64,000 nucleotides of DNA from Niabella beijingensis (GTDB lineage Bacteria; Bacteroidota; Bacteroidia; Chitinophagales; Chitinophagaceae), in contig NZ_JAIQDI010000002.1 in assembly GCF_020034665.1 (NCBI RefSeq), positions 1,860,001 through 1,924,000 on the forward strand, given 5' to 3'. A program made the position numbers and the translations under genes. The notes under the pieces are model-generated. The model made no database searches. It was not told the origin of the DNA and saw nothing but the letters and a program-made list of their open reading frames with translations. This document shows positions 55,707-64,000 of the stretch, one piece after another; position 1 is the stretch's first letter; every line of letters begins with the position of its first letter.

Positions 55707-56711
55707 TTAAAATGAATGAATACCATTTACAGTAGTATATTTAAAGCTCAGTCTCTGATCGGGGTATACATAGCGGAAAGCACTCTGGGCCATCATTGCA
55801 GCCTCATGAAACCCACAGAGAATGAGCTTTAATTTCCCGGGATAGGTATTGATATCACCAATGGCGTAGATGCCCGGGATATTGGTGGAATAATCAGTAG
55901 TCTGCACTGTTATGGCTGATTTTTCGATCTGCAGTCCCCAGTCAGCAATGGGGCCCAGTTTCGGGCTCAGACCAAACAGTGGCACCAGGTAGTCGGCGCT
56001 GATAATATTCACTTCATTTTTTTCATCGGTGATGTGCACTTCTTTCAGATGCCCGTTGCCTTCGATCCTGGAGATATTGGATTTCAGCACCAGGTTGATC
56101 CGGCCGTTTGTGGCAAGCTGAAATACTTTTTCCGCCGAGTCCGGTGCGCCACGAAAGGTTTCACCCCGGTGCACCAGTGTTACCTTGGCGGCAATACCGG
56201 AAAGCAGGATGGTCCAGTCCAGTGCGGAGTCACCACCACCGGCCAGGATGATCTCTTTATCCCTGAATAACTCAGGATCCTTTACGATATAGGACACACC
56301 TTTCCCTTCAAAATCCGCAAGCCGCTCTATAACCGGTTTGCGGGGCTCAAAGCAGCCCAGTCCTCCTGCAATAACGATCACTTTACAGGAAACAGCCGTT
56401 CCCTCATTGGTAACCACCGTAAACCCTTCTGCCGTGTCACCGGTTATTTTTTCCACCCGCTCCCCAAGCGTGAAACCGGGATTAAAAGGGGCTGCCTGTT
56501 TCATCAGGTTATCGATGAGCTCCTGGGCCTTTACTTCCGGATAGCCCGGTATATCATAAATAGGTTTCTGCGGATAAATTTCAGAAAGTTGTCCGCCTGC
56601 CTGGGGCAGGACATCAATCAAATGACAGCGCATTTTTAATAAGCCCGCCTCAAAAACGGAAAATAACCCAACAGGCCCCGCGCCTATAACACATATATCT
56701 GTTGTATGCAT
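55707..56711 (-). CDS. Ferredoxin--NADP reductase, thioredoxin-reductase-like type
   Basis: 334 residues: FAD motif GAGPVGL near the N-terminus, PQAGGQLSEIYPQKPIYDIPGYP, NADPH motif GGGDSALDW near 160 and AIGDINTYPG close to the C-terminal FAD region. There is no CxxC pair in the NADPH domain, which separates it from thioredoxin reductase and fits the bacterial FNR2 type. It starts the ferredoxin operon. The ATG at 56711 is preferred to 56747 because it begins the first strand directly. Confidence 0.92.
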   Translation of the reverse strand: MHTTDICVIGAGPVGLFSVFEAGLLKMRCHLIDVLPQAGGQLSEIYPQKPIYDIPGYPEVKAQELIDNLMKQAAPFNPGFTLGERVEKITGDTAEGFTVVTNEGTAVSCKVIVIAGGLGCFEPRKPVIERLADFEGKGVSYIVKDPELFRDKEIILAGGGDSALDWTILLSGIAAKVTLVHRGETFRGAPDSAEKVFQLATNGRINLVLKSNISRIEGNGHLKEVHITDEKNEVNIISADYLVPLFGLSPKLGPIADWGLQIEKSAITVQTTDYSTNIPGIYAIGDINTYPGKLKLILCGFHEAAMMAQSAFRYVYPDQRLSFKYTTVNGIHSF

Positions 56712-56825
56712 GAAGTTTACTTTTAGTAAAACGCGAAGTAACTTCAAACAAGTAATTCAATGTTTACGATATCAGAAAAATGATTATCGGAATCGGGAAA
56801 AAATACAGCAGCACTTTTATAATTG

Positions 56826-57371
56826 TTATCGTGTTGGTTCGTAAATCAGCTGTACCACGCCCGAACGGAAGACATTCGTTTTAACCAGGCGCAGCTGTAC
56901 CTGCTCCTTAAGATCTTCAAACAGGGGTTTGCCGCTGCCCAGGGCGATGGGGTGCACAGAGATGCGGTATATATCGATCAGTCCTTCCCGGATAAAGGTT
57001 TGAATAAGACGGGCACCTCCATACAGCCAGATGTCCCCGCCTGCTTCCTTTTTAATACGTGCCACCGTGCCGGCGATCGCTTCGGTAATGAATGTAGCAT
57101 TTTCATCCATCCTTCCCTGGTGCGAAAAAACATATTTCCTTTTTGAATGCACGGCCTTCCACAATTGCCGCTCCGCCGCACCGGCAGCAGCATCCGGCTG
57201 AAAATTGCCCCATTGGTCGTAGCTTACCCTGCCATAAAAGATCGTATCGATGTTCGAGAGAAAACCGTCAAAGTCCATCTCTTCATCCATAATACACCAA
57301 TCGATCTCTCCATTGGGACCTTCAATAAACCCGTCGAGTGTGGTGGCCAGGTCCAGGATCACTTTTTTCAT
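56826..57371 (-). CDS. Dihydrofolate-reductase-family protein (RibD C-terminal-like)
   Basis: 181 residues with the RibD C-terminal/DHFR fold pattern: VILDLATTLDGFIEGPNGEIDW at the start (split here as two strands), YGRVSYDQW near 47 and IWLYGGARLIQTFIREGLID near 115. These stand-alone proteins are common in Bacteroidota and are NADPH-dependent reductases of mostly unknown substrate. It is not FolA. Confidence 0.85.
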   Translation of the reverse strand: MKKVILDLATTLDGFIEGPNGEIDWCIMDEEMDFDGFLSNIDTIFYGRVSYDQWGNFQPDAAAGAAERQLWKAVHSKRKYVFSHQGRMDENATFITEAIAGTVARIKKEAGGDIWLYGGARLIQTFIREGLIDIYRISVHPIALGSGKPLFEDLKEQVQLRLVKTNVFRSGVVQLIYEPTR

Positions 57372-57439
57372 GCCGTTTAATTTTTGCTAAAATAGTTCAT
57401 AATGCCCGGATGAAGCCATAAACCATTGTTACAATTTAA

Positions 57440-58141
57440 TTACTTTGGTATTGCAGTACTTCCAAGCGCCTGTATATATTTATCAATATAGAACTGCTTT
57501 TCCCTTGACCGGTATTGCTCAATATAACGGGGATGCTCCAGCACCGTGGCCCTGTCAAATAACCCGGCAGTGCTGTTCAGACGGTTAATAAACATAGCAT
57601 TTTTCTTTCCCAGGATAAATACTTCCGAAGTGTCCAGTCCGAGGCTGATGTGTTTTTTCAGGGATGCGATCATGAAGGGCTTTACCTGCTCAAACAACTC
57701 CGGATCATCGTAATAATTTGCATTCAGCCAGCTGCCTTCTTTTACATGCCGGATAATGGCGAGCGGAAAAGGAGAATTGATGTAAAATTTTTTATAGAAG
57801 TCCCGCACACCGCCCCAGGCCGCGATCATATCATATACAAATACAGAAGATACTTCATGGGTGTATGCCGATTGCATCTTAATGCCACATACTTTCTCCA
57901 GTCTTTTTGTATCCGTAAAAGGGACGCCGGTCACGCCTGCGCCATGCCGGCTCGGATTGATGCCGATGATAAATTTCCGTCGGTGTGTATCCTTGTAATA
58001 TTTATGATAGAATTGACGCATTACCTGCATTGTTTCAGGGTTATCCAGATAGGGGTTCATCACCTGAAATCCACCCGGCAGCTGCCCGGGATACCGCAGC
58101 CGGCTGTTGAACTGAATTACTTTTTCCGCAAATGTGATCAT
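57440..58141 (-). CDS. SMUG2-like uracil-DNA glycosylase family protein
   Basis: 233 residues, no signal peptide. The motif IGINPSRHGAGVTGVPFTD (about 58-76) matches the catalytic loop of the UDG superfamily in its SMUG2 branch, with the Asn as the water-activating candidate. Near the C-terminus LEHPRYIEQYR supplies the His of the second motif. The family removes uracil or related damaged bases from DNA. It has no obvious functional neighbours. Confidence 0.82.
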   Translation of the reverse strand: MITFAEKVIQFNSRLRYPGQLPGGFQVMNPYLDNPETMQVMRQFYHKYYKDTHRRKFIIGINPSRHGAGVTGVPFTDTKRLEKVCGIKMQSAYTHEVSSVFVYDMIAAWGGVRDFYKKFYINSPFPLAIIRHVKEGSWLNANYYDDPELFEQVKPFMIASLKKHISLGLDTSEVFILGKKNAMFINRLNSTAGLFDRATVLEHPRYIEQYRSREKQFYIDKYIQALGSTAIPK

Positions 58142-58465
58142 TATCCTTAAAGCTATAAAATAATCTGATGTTCCCCGGTTTTAATTTTGAATATTAACTA
58201 CACTAAAGACGGCGGAGGGAAGACATTGCTCAACCAACCATCCGCGGCAGCCGGTGGCACCGATGTCCTTTCCCTGCCGAAGACCAAAGAACGGAACATG
58301 CAGGAGAAGCTGCTGGCCTGCCCGGGCGGTCCTATCATTCGCTCGGACACAGTGTAGATTTCGATTGATCGTATAAGTCATCAGCGAAGAGAGATCAATG
58401 TCTTTTTTAATGCAACAAATTTCTTATTTTTAATGCTGAAATCTAAAAACTAATTTGCACTATAA
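58142..58465. other. Intergenic region, no gene seen
   Basis: These 324 bases separate divergent genes, the glycosylase on minus and the RDD gene on plus. The middle (58200-58350) is GC-rich with broken frames, the last 60 bases are AT-rich and probably hold the promoter of the RDD gene, but no clean TAnnTTTG is found. Confidence 0.4.
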
Positions 58466-58981
58466 ATGACAGAACTGACTTACAGTACTTTCCGCAGCCG
58501 GCTACTTGCTTTTATTATCAACTTCGTTCCATTTGGTTTACTTGCACTGATTAATAAATTTATTATTTTTCCGGCAAGTGAATCTGCCGCTGATATTGCC
58601 GATATCATCTTTTATATTTTCTCATTATTTTATTATATTTTCCTGCAATATAGATATGGACAGACCCTGGGTAAATGGGTGATGAATCTGAAAATTGTAA
58701 AGAATGAAACAGCAAAAAAAGTATCGCTAAGACAAATATTGATACGGGAGATTCTATGTATTACCGTGGTACTCTTTTCATGCATTGATTCTATAGTAAC
58801 CTATGCAGAGCCAGACACCGATTTAGCTTATACAACCTTTATCAGCCTTCTCCTGCTTTTGGCACCGGCATTGTACATGATAGCTGATATACTTACATTA
58901 CTGTCTCATTCAAAAAGAAGGGCATTACACGACCTCCTGGCAAAAACAGTTGTAATTACCGAAATCCCCGGGAGAAAATAA
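58466..58981 (+). CDS. RDD-family membrane protein
   Basis: 171 residues with three to four membrane helices. The N-terminal segment (about 9-30, RSRLLAFIINFVPFGLL) has the Arg near the first helix, QTLGKWVMNLKIV follows the second, and RRALHDLLAKTVVI near the end supplies the third signature of the RDD family. Known members act in transport or osmotic stress; its role here is unknown. Confidence 0.85.
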   Translation: MTELTYSTFRSRLLAFIINFVPFGLLALINKFIIFPASESAADIADIIFYIFSLFYYIFLQYRYGQTLGKWVMNLKIVKNETAKKVSLRQILIREILCITVVLFSCIDSIVTYAEPDTDLAYTTFISLLLLLAPALYMIADILTLLSHSKRRALHDLLAKTVVITEIPGRK

Positions 58982-59263
58982 CCTTCTTTTTGCTGAAACA
59001 ATCTTTAGCCGGTTCCGGAGCACCGCAGATATAGGCTGAAGTATCAGCCACACCATTCCCAGCGACAATCAGCAAGAATAATCCGCGTCCAATCAGCGGG
59101 AAAAAGGCCCCGGCAATAGTCCGTTCCCTTGTTTTTCATCTCCACAATTCCGCTTCGTGTCTACACATCGGCCGGACACGTCGCTTCTGCACGCCGGGCT
59201 CTTTTCCGGGGGGGTAATATTGTATTGCAAAACAAGGATAACAGCACTTTAAAATATTCGATT

Positions 59264-60346
59264 ATGGAAACAAATTATTACAACCTGCTATTACTCGCCG
59301 CATTGATTGCCGGACAGCATCCAACGGCGCGCGCTACTATATCCATTCCGATACATCCATTAAACTATAAAACAATGAAAACAACAATTGATTCCATGCC
59401 GGTCACGCATCAGTACACAACGGTCAACGGCATCCGCTATCATTATGCAGAAGCCGGCAAAGGTCCGCTGGTGGTGTTGCTGCACGGCTTCCCGGAATTA
59501 TGGTATTCCTGGCGATATCAGCTCACTGCCCTGGCGCAGGCCGGTTACCATGCGGTAGCCCCGGACCTGAGAGGTTTTGGAGGATCTGAAGTAACCCCCC
59601 GGACCCGCGATTACAGCCTGTTTCAGCATGCCCGTGATGTAAAGGCACTCATTGATCAGATTGGTGGCGGACAGGTAGTACTGGTGGGGCACGATTGGGG
59701 CGCCAACCTGATGTGGCTGATGGCGCAGCTTTACCCCGAAACCGTGCGCGCCGTTGCTGCCCTCAGCATTCCTTTTTATCCGGAACCGAGAGACCCTGCC
59801 GTGATCCGCCAGAAATGGTCGAGCGTGTTTACCAATTTTGAACGGAAAGGGATTGTGGAAGCCGAGTTTGAAAGTGATCCGGAAGGTTTTTTCAACCGGT
59901 TCTTTTACGGGCTTTCCGGAGATGCTCCCGAGGGCACCGTCGAAAAACTGTATACAAAAACCACGCCCGATGACCGGCTGCTGACCAGTCTGCCTCTTGC
60001 CACCACGCTGCCCGCATGGCTGAGCCGCCCCGATCTGGAGTATTACGTAACGGCGTATAAAAAAACAGGTATCACCGGTGCCCTGGGATTTTACAGGAAT
60101 ACAGATGCCGATTATCCCGGATTGAAAGAAGCCTACAAAAAAGGCATCCGGCAGCCGGCATTATTTATAGGCGGTGCCAAAGAGGCCGCCGTAAAATTTG
60201 GCAGCACGGAGCCTATGATGCTGGCCCTGCCCAATCTAAGGGAGGTCATCATTCTGGAGGGTTGTGGTCACTGGATACAGCAGGAACGTCCGCAGGAGTT
60301 GAATGCCGCATTGATCCGTTTTATAAACCAGGAATGGCACCGGTAA
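59264..60346 (+). CDS. Exported alpha/beta hydrolase, epoxide hydrolase-like
   Basis: 360 residues. The alpha/beta-hydrolase fold (about 50-355) has the oxyanion motif LLHGFPELWYSW, nucleophile Asp144 in VGHDWGANL, and His in GCGHWIQQERP. An Asp in place of Ser puts it with epoxide hydrolases and haloalkane/fluoroacetate dehalogenases. The first 25-30 residues are a probable signal peptide (LLLLAALIAGQ). A start at the internal ATG at 59375 would remove it. Confidence 0.85.
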   Translation: METNYYNLLLLAALIAGQHPTARATISIPIHPLNYKTMKTTIDSMPVTHQYTTVNGIRYHYAEAGKGPLVVLLHGFPELWYSWRYQLTALAQAGYHAVAPDLRGFGGSEVTPRTRDYSLFQHARDVKALIDQIGGGQVVLVGHDWGANLMWLMAQLYPETVRAVAALSIPFYPEPRDPAVIRQKWSSVFTNFERKGIVEAEFESDPEGFFNRFFYGLSGDAPEGTVEKLYTKTTPDDRLLTSLPLATTLPAWLSRPDLEYYVTAYKKTGITGALGFYRNTDADYPGLKEAYKKGIRQPALFIGGAKEAAVKFGSTEPMMLALPNLREVIILEGCGHWIQQERPQELNAALIRFINQEWHR

Positions 60347-60406
60347 ACCCGTACAAGCTTTTTGTTCTTTATATAAAGTTACCTGATCACATAAAAATTA
60401 AAAACA

Positions 60407-60796
60407 ATGAAAGAAATCATCCTTGCACTCCAGCAAAAATTTGACCAGGCCGAACTAACGGCCGACGCAGCAGTTCTGGAAACATTACTGGCAGCAGACT
60501 TCTTTTCGATCGGCCCCAAAGGTTTTATGCTTGATAAGACCCAGTGGATCGGCAGGCACCATCAATTCCGGTACCTCCGGATGGATATCAGCGAAGTGGA
60601 CATCCGTCTTTATGAAAAGACCGCCATTGTCCGGAATATTCAGCAGAATAAAGCGACTTATAACGGACAGGAAGTAGCGCTGGCCACAAGAGTAACACAG
60701 GTTTGGGTGGAATTCGACGGCAACTGGCAACTGGCTTCCATCCAGTTCAGTCCGCTGGCCAACCCATCTGCAGCTGCCGGAGCGCTGCGCCCATAA
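60407..60796 (+). CDS. SnoaL/NTF2-like (DUF4440-type) protein
   Basis: 129 residues with the NTF2-like cone fold pattern: a helical start (EIILALQQKFDQAELTADAA), LLAADFFSIGPKGFMLDKTQW and VTQVWVEFDGNWQLASIQFS at the end. Small stand-alone members have varied or unknown roles. It lies 60 bases after the epoxide hydrolase-like gene and before a membrane protein gene, so the three may be co-transcribed. Confidence 0.8.
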   Translation: MKEIILALQQKFDQAELTADAAVLETLLAADFFSIGPKGFMLDKTQWIGRHHQFRYLRMDISEVDIRLYEKTAIVRNIQQNKATYNGQEVALATRVTQVWVEFDGNWQLASIQFSPLANPSAAAGALRP

Positions 60797-60827
60797 AATA
60801 TATTAATAAACCCTAAAAACAATGATT

Positions 60828-61505
60828 ATGAATACTATTGATCAAAAACCTGCGGGTAGCGCCAATCGCGGCCCATCGCCAGGCATCCTGGCAACGGTTT
60901 ACTTTATTTTATTTGCAGTGGGTATGATCTATACCATCGCAGGTACTTCCGGTGCGTCCTACCCCACCCCTTATGATCCGGTGCAAAAAGCACAGGAATA
61001 CTACCATCAGTATCACCATATAGTACAGGTTCACGCGCTGTTCCTTTTCTGGTCGGCGCTTCCCCTGGGTATTTTTACCGCTTTCTTTACCGGCCACCTC
61101 AGCAGTCAGGGTGTTCACCGCGGAGGCCTGAATATTGCCAGCTTTGGCGGCTATGGTGCTGCTATAATGCTGACCATTTCCGGCTTGTGTACCTGGGTGC
61201 TTTCCCAGCCGATTATCACGGATGCACCCGGCACCACCAGGATCGTACAGCTGCTGGCATTTGCAACTGGAGGTACCGGTTATGTTGCCCTGTCCGGGTT
61301 ACTCATTTCCGGGCTGGCAGTTACCGGCGGACTGGGACGCATGCTGCCCCGGTGGCTGATGTGGAGCGGATTGGTTATTGCGGCCATTTCAGTGCTCGCC
61401 ATGTTCAATATCGCATTCCCCGGGGTTTCCATCCTGTTACCCATCGGCCGTTTTACGGGAATGATCTGGATGCTGATCGCCGGGTATAAATTAAAGCGGT
61501 CCTGA
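60828..61505 (+). CDS. Integral membrane protein, six predicted helices
   Basis: 225 residues with six hydrophobic segments (about 20-40, 66-88, 103-125, 139-165, 177-195 and 203-223). The second contains VQVHALFLFWSALPLG with a membrane His. I do not recognise the family by name. The ATG at 60828 is preferred; one six bases upstream is in frame. It ends ten bases from a convergent gene. Confidence 0.65.
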   Translation: MNTIDQKPAGSANRGPSPGILATVYFILFAVGMIYTIAGTSGASYPTPYDPVQKAQEYYHQYHHIVQVHALFLFWSALPLGIFTAFFTGHLSSQGVHRGGLNIASFGGYGAAIMLTISGLCTWVLSQPIITDAPGTTRIVQLLAFATGGTGYVALSGLLISGLAVTGGLGRMLPRWLMWSGLVIAAISVLAMFNIAFPGVSILLPIGRFTGMIWMLIAGYKLKRS

Positions 61506-61514
61506 TGCAGGGAG

Positions 61515-61928
61515 TTATTTGGAGAAGGCTGCATCAACGATCATATCATACACTACTACCCGTTCCCACAGATGACTGCATTTTTCCACAAAGGCCTTGT
61601 GTACCGGGTGCTCCTGGTAATCGTCCTGATCTTTGGTACTGTTAAAGTACATCATCTCTGAAACCTGGAAGCTGTTGTCCACCACATCCCGCTTAACCGT
61701 AGATGCCGGTGTGCCGATCAGCAATTGCCGTACCTGCGGTACCGCTTTTAATGTTTTCAAACCTTCGATCAGGGCTTTTTTATCGTCCTCCGATTCCGGG
61801 TGTTTCAGCCAAAAGAACACATGGTGAATGATCTGTTGCTGAGGGGCGGTTGTTTTATAATCCATAATTACGGGTACAGCGGCCAGCACGGCCGCTTTTT
61901 TTACAAATTGTCTGCGGGAAGAATTCAT
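61515..61928 (-). CDS. Exported Dabb-family (stress-responsive alpha/beta barrel) protein
   Basis: 137 residues. The N-terminus [19 protein letters not shown] is a twin-arginine type signal (SRRQFVKK), followed by a Dabb domain (about 33-135) with [14 protein letters not shown] and [15 protein letters not shown]. Such ferredoxin-like dimers occur as small enzymes or binding proteins of unclear function. The second ATG is chosen because it puts the signal at the N-terminus. Confidence 0.82.
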   Translation of the reverse strand: MNSSRRQFVKKAAVLAAVPVIMDYKTTAPQQQIIHHVFFWLKHPESEDDKKALIEGLKTLKAVPQVRQLLIGTPASTVKRDVVDNSFQVSEMMYFNSTKDQDDYQEHPVHKAFVEKCSHLWERVVVYDMIVDAAFSK

Positions 61929-62171
61929 ACGATCGTTGTATTGCATATATTATTTTAACAAAAACCAACTACATAAAGATAAGAAAAGGCAGCCCTTGAT
62001 TGATCATCCTGTAAAAAGTGATCTTCGCTCGTATCCGGAGGGGGTAATGCAAATTTTTGCTATGGATAAACATTAAAAACGAAATGTCACCCTGAATTGC
62101 TATTGGTATGCATGGTGCAGGCTGTCCGGCCCTGCCCGTTGTAAAAATATATTACCTTTACCCGCTGTAAT

Positions 62172-63212
62172 ATGACACAAAGCATTACCATAAGCGACTG
62201 GATCCGGCAGCGGGACACCTTACCGCTGGTGGATGTACGTACCCCGGCGGAATTTGAACAGGGCCATGTGCCCGGCGCTTTTAATGTACCGCTGTTCAGT
62301 AATGAGGAACGCGTACAGGTAGGCACCACGTATAAGCAAATAAGCCGCGAAGAGGCTATATTGCTGGGCTTTGAACTTACCGGACCAAAATGGGCCGGCT
62401 TTATACGGGAATGCCTGCGGCTCGCTCCGCAAAAACATATTGCCGTGCATTGCTGGCGGGGTGGTATGCGCAGCGGTGCTATGGCCTGGGCGTTGAGCCT
62501 GTATGGCTTTAAAGCGGATACCATTACCGGAGGCTACAAGGCCTTTCGCCGCTGGACGCACCACCGCTTTGAGTCGGCCTACGACCTGCGGATCATGGGT
62601 GGTATGACCGGTTCCGGAAAGACCCGTCTGCTGCAATACATGCAGGGAAAAGGACAGCAGGCCATCGACCTGGAAGCGCTGGCGCAACACCAGGGTTCCT
62701 CCTATGGCACCCTGAATAAATTGATACAACCCACACAGGAACAATTTGAGAATCAGCTTGCCTGGCAACTCAAGGATATGAGCGCTGATGCGCCCCTGTG
62801 GCTGGAGGATGAGTGCCAGAAGATCGGAAAACGCAGTATTCCCGCACCCCTCTGGCACCAGATGCGCCATGCACCGCTCATCGACCTGCAGGTGCCGTTG
62901 GAACAACGGGTAAACACCTTACTCCGGGACTATGGCAGTCTTGACCCGGATTTTCTGGTAGAAGGTACGGAACGCATCCGCAAGCGGTTGGGGCCGCTTC
63001 AAACCAGGCAGGCAGTGGCTGCCATACGCGAAGCACGCATGACCGATTTTATCCGTATAGTACTCGTGTACTATGATAAAGCCTACCGCAAAGGACTTGC
63101 CCTGCGCCCGCCAGATAAAATAAGAACACTGGAAATCTCGGGAGCCGATCCCGAAACCGACTTTCAGCGATTGGCACTGTTCACCACCGTAAAAGAGGCC
63201 GGAACTTTCTGA
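62172..63212 (+). CDS. mnmH: tRNA 2-selenouridine synthase
   Basis: 346 residues: an N-terminal rhodanese domain with Cys94 in [10 protein letters not shown], the expected catalytic Cys, then a P-loop domain with GGMTGSGKT (143-151). The protein replaces sulfur by selenium at the wobble 2-thiouridine of certain tRNAs, using selenophosphate. The partner selD begins 74 bases downstream on the same strand. Also known as selU/ybbB. Confidence 0.95.
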   Translation: MTQSITISDWIRQRDTLPLVDVRTPAEFEQGHVPGAFNVPLFSNEERVQVGTTYKQISREEAILLGFELTGPKWAGFIRECLRLAPQKHIAVHCWRGGMRSGAMAWALSLYGFKADTITGGYKAFRRWTHHRFESAYDLRIMGGMTGSGKTRLLQYMQGKGQQAIDLEALAQHQGSSYGTLNKLIQPTQEQFENQLAWQLKDMSADAPLWLEDECQKIGKRSIPAPLWHQMRHAPLIDLQVPLEQRVNTLLRDYGSLDPDFLVEGTERIRKRLGPLQTRQAVAAIREARMTDFIRIVLVYYDKAYRKGLALRPPDKIRTLEISGADPETDFQRLALFTTVKEAGTF

Positions 63213-63286
63213 AACGACTCCCTGCAAAAAACAGGAACCGCCTTCTACTCTCCACTTTAGATGTTTCACTTTTTACTTTTTTCAAC

Positions 63287-64000
63287 ATGAGCACCACATA
63301 TAAATTAACACAGTATTCTCACGGAGCCGGTTGCGGCTGCAAGATCAGTCCGGTCCTGCTGGATAAAATACTCCATACCACGGCTCCGGCCGCACCACGG
63401 GATCCGCGGCTGCTGGTGGGCAATGACAAACGTGATGACGCCGCTGTGCTGGACCTGGGGAATGGTCATGCACTTATATCCACTACAGACTTCTTTATGC
63501 CCATTGTGGATGATGCGTTCGATTTCGGACGCATTGCTGCTGCCAATGCGATCAGTGATGTATATGCCATGGGAGGCAAACCCGTACTGGCAATAGCCAT
63601 ACTCGGGTGGCCTATTAACCTGCTGCCGCCGGAAATAGCGGCACAGGTGCTGGAAGGAGCCCGCGCCATTTGTACCGAAGCCGGCATTTCGCTGGCAGGC
63701 GGGCACAGCATTGATTGCCCCGAACCCGTATTCGGACTGGCAGTGAATGGAATGGTAGCACTTCCCCATTTAAAACAAAATGCAACCGCCACTGCCGGTT
63801 GTCGCCTTTATCTTACCAAGGCATTGGGCGTCGGAATTTTATCCACTGCACAAAAACGGGGATTGCTGCAACCGGAAGATGCTGCTATTGCCCTGAAAAG
63901 TATGACTACATTAAACAAAGCCGGGGCCCTGCTGGGCGAACTGGATGCGGTAAAGGCCATGACCGATGTAACCGGCTTCGGCCTTCTCGGTCACCTGGCT
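63287..64000 (+). CDS. selD: Selenide, water dikinase (5' part, runs off the window)
   Basis: 238 codons are visible with no stop before the window edge. The N-terminus has the conserved [15 protein letters not shown] with catalytic Cys16 (Cys, not selenocysteine), followed by [13 protein letters not shown] and [21 protein letters not shown] of the AIR-synthase-like fold. It makes selenophosphate from selenide and ATP. Next to mnmH it probably serves tRNA selenation; no selA/selB/selC is in the window. Confidence 0.93.
   Translation, partial: MSTTYKLTQYSHGAGCGCKISPVLLDKILHTTAPAAPRDPRLLVGNDKRDDAAVLDLGNGHALISTTDFFMPIVDDAFDFGRIAAANAISDVYAMGGKPVLAIAILGWPINLLPPEIAAQVLEGARAICTEAGISLAGGHSIDCPEPVFGLAVNGMVALPHLKQNATATAGCRLYLTKALGVGILSTAQKRGLLQPEDAAIALKSMTTLNKAGALLGELDAVKAMTDVTGFGLLGHLA

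Noticed and set aside
62220..62906. Minus-strand frame of 228 codons
   Set aside because: Opposite mnmH, whose motifs are intact; no family resemblance.

Overview
The window reads as a chromosome segment of a Bacteroidota, most likely a Chitinophagaceae member (Niabella/Niastella/Chitinophaga-like). The grounds are three hallmark families: SusC/SusD pairs, a hybrid two-component system (HTCS) and -7 promoter boxes of the TAnnTTTG type. Species placement is inference.

Layout. 1-180: a degenerate 109-bp-period tandem repeat. 243-8050 (minus): a small polysaccharide utilisation locus, susC-susD-GH2. 8325-12170: secreted or lipoprotein genes, the first interrupted by an in-frame UGA. 12421-46538 (all minus): a large glucuronoxylan locus. 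Operon A (41860 down to 31723) encodes GH115, a CE6-like esterase, an SGNH esterase, two GH43 enzymes and a transketolase split into two subunits. Operon B (31107 down to 12421) encodes SusC, SusD, XylA, XylB, a LacI-type regulator, GH67, an SDR dehydrogenase, GH10 xylanase, a GPH-type symporter, a cytoplasmic GH43 and a GH2. The HTCS gene (46538-42609) lies just upstream of operon A. 47256-61928: mixed housekeeping and accessory genes (C1 peptidase, sulfatase, SDR/AraC pair, ferredoxin/ferredoxin reductase set, SMUG2-like glycosylase, hydrolases). 62172-64000: mnmH (selU) and the 5' part of selD, i.e. selenium modification of tRNA.

How the xylan genes would work together (inference from families): GH10 and the esterases cut and deacetylate xylan, SusC/SusD import xylo-oligosaccharides, GH115/GH67 remove (methyl)glucuronic acid, GH43/GH2 enzymes trim side chains and xylobiose, the symporter brings short products into the cytoplasm, and XylA/XylB/transketolase send xylose into the pentose phosphate pathway.

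The most interesting signal is regulatory. Operons A and B share a 39-bp element (34/39 identical) holding two ATGTTGAAA repeats 21 bp apart, placed at the same distance (29 bp) from a -7 box; it is a good candidate HTCS binding site. Downstream of each predicted start lies a pair of LacI-type palindromes (TGTAATCG(A/G)TTACA-like) with almost the same spacing, 101 and 102 bp between centres. A fifth copy sits at the predicted transcription start of the HTCS gene itself. This suggests one circuit in which a LacI-type protein encoded in operon B controls both operons and the gene of their activator.
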